DNA of 9,110 nt, taken from an uncultured Bacilli bacterium (GTDB taxonomy: Bacteria > Bacillota_I > Bacilli_A > RF39 > UBA660). Position numbers and translations under genes: made by a program. Position 1 is the stretch's first letter; the number at the start of each line of letters is the position of its first letter. Positions 6,201 through 9,110 of the stretch are shown one piece after another. Below the pieces are notes generated by a model that was not told where the DNA came from, searched no databases, and saw nothing but the letters and a program-made list of their open reading frames with translations. The stretch is from the NCBI GenBank assembly GCA_947624535.1, contig CANQKU010000042.1, forward strand, positions 1 through 9,110, read 5' to 3'.

Positions 6201-8709
6201 ATATGTAACAAAAAATGACATTTTAAAAAAATTAAGCCTTGATAGTCAATATAAATCTAAAATCTTAGAAGAATACCCTAACCTTGAAGAGGATATTGAA
6301 CTAAAAAAGAAGTTTCAAGAAGCCCAAAAAAGAACAATCTCCAATGAAAAAGTAAAAAAAGATGCACAATTTCTTAAATATTTTTACCAAAAAAGGCAAG
6401 ATGGCACTTACACACCTCTTAAAGAAATGGCAACTCTATTAAACTATACAAATATTAATAGTTTATATAAAACAAAAGGAGATATTTTAAAAAAATTAAA
6501 TGATAATCATGAATATAAATCTAAAATCTTAGAAGAATACCCTACTCTTGAAGATGATATCGAAGAAAGAGGCAATACTAATATTACAAACCAAAATAAA
6601 ACGCCTAATGAAAAAATAAAAAAAGACGTGCAACTTCTCAAATATATTTATAAACAAAGGCAAGATGGTAGTTACTTATCTATTCTAGAGATTAAAGATA
6701 TATTAAATTTTCAAAATGCTAATAGTATATATAAAGCTAAATCGAAAATCTTAAAAAAATTAAAAACTGATAGTGAATATAAAGAATTAATCTTACAAGA
6801 ATATCCTAACCTTGATGAGGATATTGAACTAAAAAAGAATATTCAAGAAGTCCAAAAAAGAACAATCCCCAATGAAAAGGTAAAAAATGATGCGCAAATT
6901 CTCAAATATCTTTATCAACCAAATCCTGATGGTACTTACTTATCTCTTCAAGAAATTTCAAAACTTTTAAATTATGATGGTAGTACTCATAATATATACA
7001 CAATTAAAAATAGAATTTTACAAAACTTAGAGCTTAATGACAAATATAAAGAACAAATATTAAAAGAATATCCTGAATTAGATAGTGATATTGAAACAAA
7101 AAATAATACTCATATTACTCAACAAAGAAAAATAATAAAAGATGCTCAAATACTTAAATATTTTTATCAAAAAAGATTAGATGGCACTTATGCATCGACT
7201 CAAGAAATTTCAGAGTTAGCAAATATAAGCATGCATAATATAACTTCAACAAAAAATAAAATCTTAAAAAAATTAAATACTGATAATCAATATAAAGCCC
7301 AAATTTTAAATGAATACCCTAATCTTGAAGATGATATCGAAATAAAAAATAATACCTGCGTTCAAAAAGATAGAATAATTTCTCATAAAAAAATTAATAG
7401 AGATATAGAATTACTTAAATCTTTTTACCAACCAAAGTCAGATGGTAGTTATCTTTCTACTTTAGAAATTGCAAAAAATTTAAACTTTAAAAATATTCGT
7501 AGTGTATATACAATCAAAAGTAAAATTTTAACAAAAATAAATACTGATAGTGAATATAAAGAGTTAATCTTAAAAGAGTATCCTAACTTTGAAAATGATC
7601 TTGAACAAAAAGAGAAAAATAACATTATAAATCAAGAAAAATTAGAAAAAGATACTCAAATTCTTAAATATTTTTATCAAAAAAGACCAGATGGTACTTA
7701 TGCATCAACTAAAGAGATTGCCAAAATTTTAAATTATAGTATTAGTAGTATACATACAATAAAAAGTAATCTTTTAAAAATGATTGCTACTAATCCTAAC
7801 TATAAAGAACAAATCTTAAAAGAATATCCTGAATTAGATAAGGATATGGGAATAAGAAATATTACATCACCTGTCGCACAAAAAAGAGAAATTTCTAATG
7901 AAAAAATTACAAAAGATGCACAAATTCTTAAATGTTTTTATCAACAAAAACAAGATGGCACTTATGCATCAACTCAAGAAATTGCAAAATATTTAAATTA
8001 TAATCACATTAATAATGTATATACAAAGAAAAAGAAAATCTTACAAAAACTAGATACTGATAATGAATATAAATCTAAAATTTTAGAAGAATATCCTAAC
8101 CTTGAAGATGATATTGAAACAAAAAATAATAAAAATTTACTTACTGAATTTACTGAGAAAGAAAAAGAGCTTGCAACTTTACTATATACTGATGATACAA
8201 AAATTATAGAACCAAAAGAAAGTTATTGTAAAAAATTAAATATTAATCCTGCTACTTTTGAGATATTAAGAACTGGTGTAATGACTAAACTAGTTAAAAA
8301 TGAAAAGTTAAGAAAGAAATATCCTCACTATGAAGTAGAAGATAAAATTATCGAAGATTATCATAATAATAGAAGTATTATCTTATCTGAAGAAGAGCTT
8401 TCAAATATAAAAAATAATTCAAGAAGATATGATATTCCAAATAACAATAAATATATTGCTAATGATAATAATGACAATTTAATGAGAGGAATTAAATCAT
8501 TAGAAGAGTCAAATTATAGTGATTATATTTCCCAATGTACTTATGAACAAAAAGCTATGATTGCATTAAAATTCGCTTTCTTTAATAATACTTCATATTC
8601 AACTAAATATGTCTGCAATAAATTTAATGTAAATAAAGATGAACTTTCTATCCTTATGAATGAATGCTTAGAAACATGTAAAGCCAAACAAAAAATGAAG
8701 GTTAAATAA
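3295..8709 (+). CDS. Giant tandem helix-turn-helix repeat protein (1804 aa)
   Basis: I do not recognise this as a named protein. The start is ATG 3295, 6 nt after GGAGG (3284-3288); a TTG at 3262 in frame lies in the promoter and has no ribosome binding site. There is no signal peptide or membrane segment, so it should be cytoplasmic. Residues 1-85 are a charged helical lead. Two divergent HTH-like units follow (about 86-145 and 171-240). Residues 283-1618 hold 15 full repeats of 82-88 residues (the last 77) plus one half repeat (541-590). Each repeat runs: helix QILKYFYQ, a DGTY turn, helix SxQEIAxLLNY, a variable helix ending KxxILKKL, then EYKxxILxEYPxLxxDIE and a polar linker. The order and spacing resemble sigma-70 region 4 (TLEEIGxxLGV...ALRKL), so each unit is inferred to be an HTH. 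Divergent units recur near 1619-1680 and 1745-1798. Lys, Asn and Glu are very abundant. DNA binding is inferred; RNA binding or scaffolding are alternatives. Confidence 0.9.
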   Translation: METNKEFKENLKNNEKRKKFFIDKYKTDLKHLDINCDDTTIEKLLLEAIETFEEEPILFYSYGLNYLEDKLKTEDDKYTPNSIFSKNEMIILKNYLEKDINGNYLTNEEIAKKLDINILEIAQVIYKLTDKVNYHKIKKVLGDFNQKLIKRKIGIKKQKAQNNTKKIVDITDNDIEIIGLFTGQINDICLDIEEIAKLKNSTTHNIKEQIINIYELLENKNNYDKLLLKYPTITQMLKIKGTGLGLKLSFSTTVKKNNPPTKIKKDNSSNKINLPIDDISNSVQTLKYFYQPKSDGTYASPQEIANLLNYTNVNSIYLTKNKILKRIETDNEYKMQILKEYPSLENDMELRKKTHIQQKRKMPNEKIIKEAQLLQYFYQQKLDGTYVSTQEIVDLLDYKNIHSIQTARRRILQKLSTDSEYKKLILKEYPSLDEDIELKKNIHDAQIRKSSNEKIIKDAQILKYFYQQNSDGTYSSPQEIANLLNYTNVDSIYLPKNKILKRIETDHEYKMQILKEYPELDRDMEIRNNTNIGKQEKIIKKKILQKIETDSEYKKLILKEYPTLDDDTWKRDNTNIPKKITIPYEKVKKYAQILKYYYQPKSDGTYASLQEVANLLNIENVNSLYKTKAKILQKIETDSEYKKLILKEYPTLEDDIEERSNTTLTQQEKIKKDAQILKYFYQKRLNGTYASPKEIVSSLDYKNIRSIQATKNDILKKLNSDSEYKSKILEEYPTLEDDIEEKGSNQTPKIRKITDKQIIKDTQFLKYFYQQRQDGTYTPTQEIVKILNYSHTNAIYKTKKKILQKLETDREYKELILKKYPNLEADMELKKNIQKAQKGTISNEKVKKDAQFLKYFYQPKSDGSYLSPQEITDLLDYKNTDSMNTVRRIILKNLNTNSEYKSKILEEYPSLDDDIELKSQKVQKRATSNKKVKKDTQILKYFYQQTSDGTYLSAQEITTLLNYKNISSVYVTKNDILKKLSLDSQYKSKILEEYPNLEEDIELKKKFQEAQKRTISNEKVKKDAQFLKYFYQKRQDGTYTPLKEMATLLNYTNINSLYKTKGDILKKLNDNHEYKSKILEEYPTLEDDIEERGNTNITNQNKTPNEKIKKDVQLLKYIYKQRQDGSYLSILEIKDILNFQNANSIYKAKSKILKKLKTDSEYKELILQEYPNLDEDIELKKNIQEVQKRTIPNEKVKNDAQILKYLYQPNPDGTYLSLQEISKLLNYDGSTHNIYTIKNRILQNLELNDKYKEQILKEYPELDSDIETKNNTHITQQRKIIKDAQILKYFYQKRLDGTYASTQEISELANISMHNITSTKNKILKKLNTDNQYKAQILNEYPNLEDDIEIKNNTCVQKDRIISHKKINRDIELLKSFYQPKSDGSYLSTLEIAKNLNFKNIRSVYTIKSKILTKINTDSEYKELILKEYPNFENDLEQKEKNNIINQEKLEKDTQILKYFYQKRPDGTYASTKEIAKILNYSISSIHTIKSNLLKMIATNPNYKEQILKEYPELDKDMGIRNITSPVAQKREISNEKITKDAQILKCFYQQKQDGTYASTQEIAKYLNYNHINNVYTKKKKILQKLDTDNEYKSKILEEYPNLEDDIETKNNKNLLTEFTEKEKELATLLYTDDTKIIEPKESYCKKLNINPATFEILRTGVMTKLVKNEKLRKKYPHYEVEDKIIEDYHNNRSIILSEEELSNIKNNSRRYDIPNNNKYIANDNNDNLMRGIKSLEESNYSDYISQCTYEQKAMIALKFAFFNNTSYSTKYVCNKFNVNKDELSILMNECLETCKAKQKMKVK
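4141..8148 (+). repeat. Array of 15.5 tandem ~264-bp coding repeats
   Basis: In-frame repeats within the giant gene. Full units start at 4141, 4405, 4669, 5065, 5314, 5578, 5842, 6100, 6364, 6628, 6892, 7144, 7405, 7654 and 7918, each at the codon before Gln of the Q-x-L-K-Y-F-Y-Q motif (AQ, TQ, VQ or IE). The basic period is 264 bp (88 residues); shorter units of 82-87 residues differ mainly in the linker after EYPxLxxDIE. Conserved positions are the LKYFYQ helix, DG(T/S)Y, QEI, LLNY, IL-K-L and EYP. The putative recognition helix and the linker vary most. Some unit pairs are nearly identical in DNA while neighbours are not, which points to recombination within the gene. Confidence 0.95.
4915..5064 (+). 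repeat. Half repeat lacking its HTH front
   Basis: Residues 541-590 begin directly with KKILQKIETDSEYKK, the second half of a unit, after the linker of the third full repeat. The LKYFYQ helix, DGTY turn and QEI helix are missing, so about 38 residues have been lost. The reading frame is kept. The DNA from about 4918 to 4995 is almost identical to 5180-5257 in the next full unit, so this looks like a recent duplication or deletion product. Confidence 0.88.
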
Positions 8710-8727
8710 AATTTTAATCTTCATTTT
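8692..8727. terminator. Bidirectional terminator between the giant gene and infB
   Basis: Positions 8692-8706 pair with 8713-8727 over 15 bp (one G-U pair in plus-strand RNA) around a 6-nt loop that contains the TAA stop of the giant gene. The plus strand continues with T-rich sequence (8724-8732). The minus strand continues with a run of T (complement of 8691-8686). It can therefore end both convergent transcripts, and it would stop infB transcription from running antisense through the giant gene toward rbfA. Confidence 0.82.
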
Positions 8728-8733
8728 TATTTA

Positions 8734-9110
8734 TTATCTTTTAATCTCTACTAATTCATAAACTTCAATTAAATCTTTTTCTTTATAATCTTGGCAATTT
8801 TCTAAAGTAACACCACAATCCATACCTTTTTTAACTTCTTTAACTTGATCTTTTTCATGTTGTAAGGTATTTACTTTTCCATTATAAACAACTGTTCCAT
8901 CACGAATTATTCTAACTAGAGAGTTATTTTTAACTACCCCTGATAAAACATGACAACCTGCTATCAGACCAACTTTTGAGAATTTAAACATTTGTCTAAT
9001 CTCTAGTGTTCCAATAACTTTTTCTTCATACTCAGGATCTAGCATACCCTTCATGGCTGCTTCCATATCTTCAACTACTTTATAAATAATATCATAATTT
9101 CTAATTTCTA
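8734..9110 (-). CDS. infB: Translation initiation factor IF-2, C-terminal part
   Basis: IF-2 is the GTPase that brings fMet-tRNA to the 30S subunit and promotes subunit joining. The window holds the last 124 residues, ending at TAA 8736-8734; the frame is open to the right edge, so the gene is complete only beyond it. Recognisable family sequence includes EIRNYDIIYKVVEDMEAAMKG, MLDPEYEEKVIG, the RQMFKFSKVGLIAGC stretch, RIIRDG and CGVTLEN. This is the end of domain 3 and the C-terminal beta-barrel that binds the fMet end of the initiator tRNA. The G domain lies outside. The expected next gene downstream, rbfA, is not adjacent but lies 5.5 kb away beyond the giant repeat-protein gene. Confidence 0.96.
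   Translation of the reverse strand, partial: EIRNYDIIYKVVEDMEAAMKGMLDPEYEEKVIGTLEIRQMFKFSKVGLIAGCHVLSGVVKNNSLVRIIRDGTVVYNGKVNTLQHEKDQVKEVKKGMDCGVTLENCQDYKEKDLIEVYELVEIKR

Noticed and set aside
4141..8148. Tandem repeats as a CRISPR array or non-coding satellite
   Set aside because: The 264-bp period is a multiple of three, the frame is open throughout and conservation follows protein positions. There are no short identical repeats with unique spacers.
3206..8733. Giant gene as cargo of a mobile element
   Set aside because: No transposase, integrase, terminal inverted repeats or target duplication is visible at either junction.

Overview
The window is AT-rich DNA from a low-GC Gram-positive bacterium (Bacillota). 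The evidence is a sporulation/division-type class B penicillin-binding protein, a surface protein with a sortase-like C-terminal signal, strong AGGAGG-type ribosome binding sites, and RbfA and IF-2 sequences of Bacillus-like type. TGG is used for Trp, and rbfA ends in TGA directly inside a terminator, so the standard genetic code fits better than the Mycoplasma code. The exact lineage cannot be fixed from the window; a gut-type Bacilli/Erysipelotrichia-like organism is a guess.

Layout, left to right. (1) 1-1458, minus: the N-terminal 486 residues of a SpoVD/PBP2-like transpeptidase, cut by the window edge just before its KTG motif. (2) 1459-1921: a gap with no convincing gene but several same-strand hairpins/terminators and a candidate promoter, so it may hold a small transcript or a gene remnant. 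(3) 1922-2716, minus: a secreted, probably wall-anchored surface protein with its own terminator. Its promoter has a perfect TTGACA -35 box and a spacer containing nine consecutive G, the classical layout of a phase-variable promoter. (4) 2849-3205, minus: rbfA, with a strong terminator that overlaps its stop codon. (5) 3206-3294: a short divergent promoter region with an extended -10 for rbfA and a -10 inside an inverted repeat for the next gene. (6) 3295-8709, plus: one giant gene for an 1804-residue cytoplasmic protein made of 15 full and one half copy of an ~88-residue repeat, with more divergent copies at both ends. Each repeat carries a helix-turn-helix resembling sigma-70 region 4. (7) 8692-8727: a shared bidirectional terminator. 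(8) 8734-9110, minus: the C-terminal end of infB (IF-2).

The main point is that infB and rbfA, normally adjacent in one operon, are separated here by a 5.4-kb gene on the opposite strand with its own promoter, possible operator and terminator, and rbfA has gained a promoter of its own. The giant tandem-HTH protein is the best candidate for something undescribed: a modular nucleic-acid-binding array whose units differ mainly at the putative recognition helix. A second, independent point of interest is the predicted phase-variable promoter of the surface protein. No mobile-element genes, tRNA, rRNA or CRISPR array were seen.
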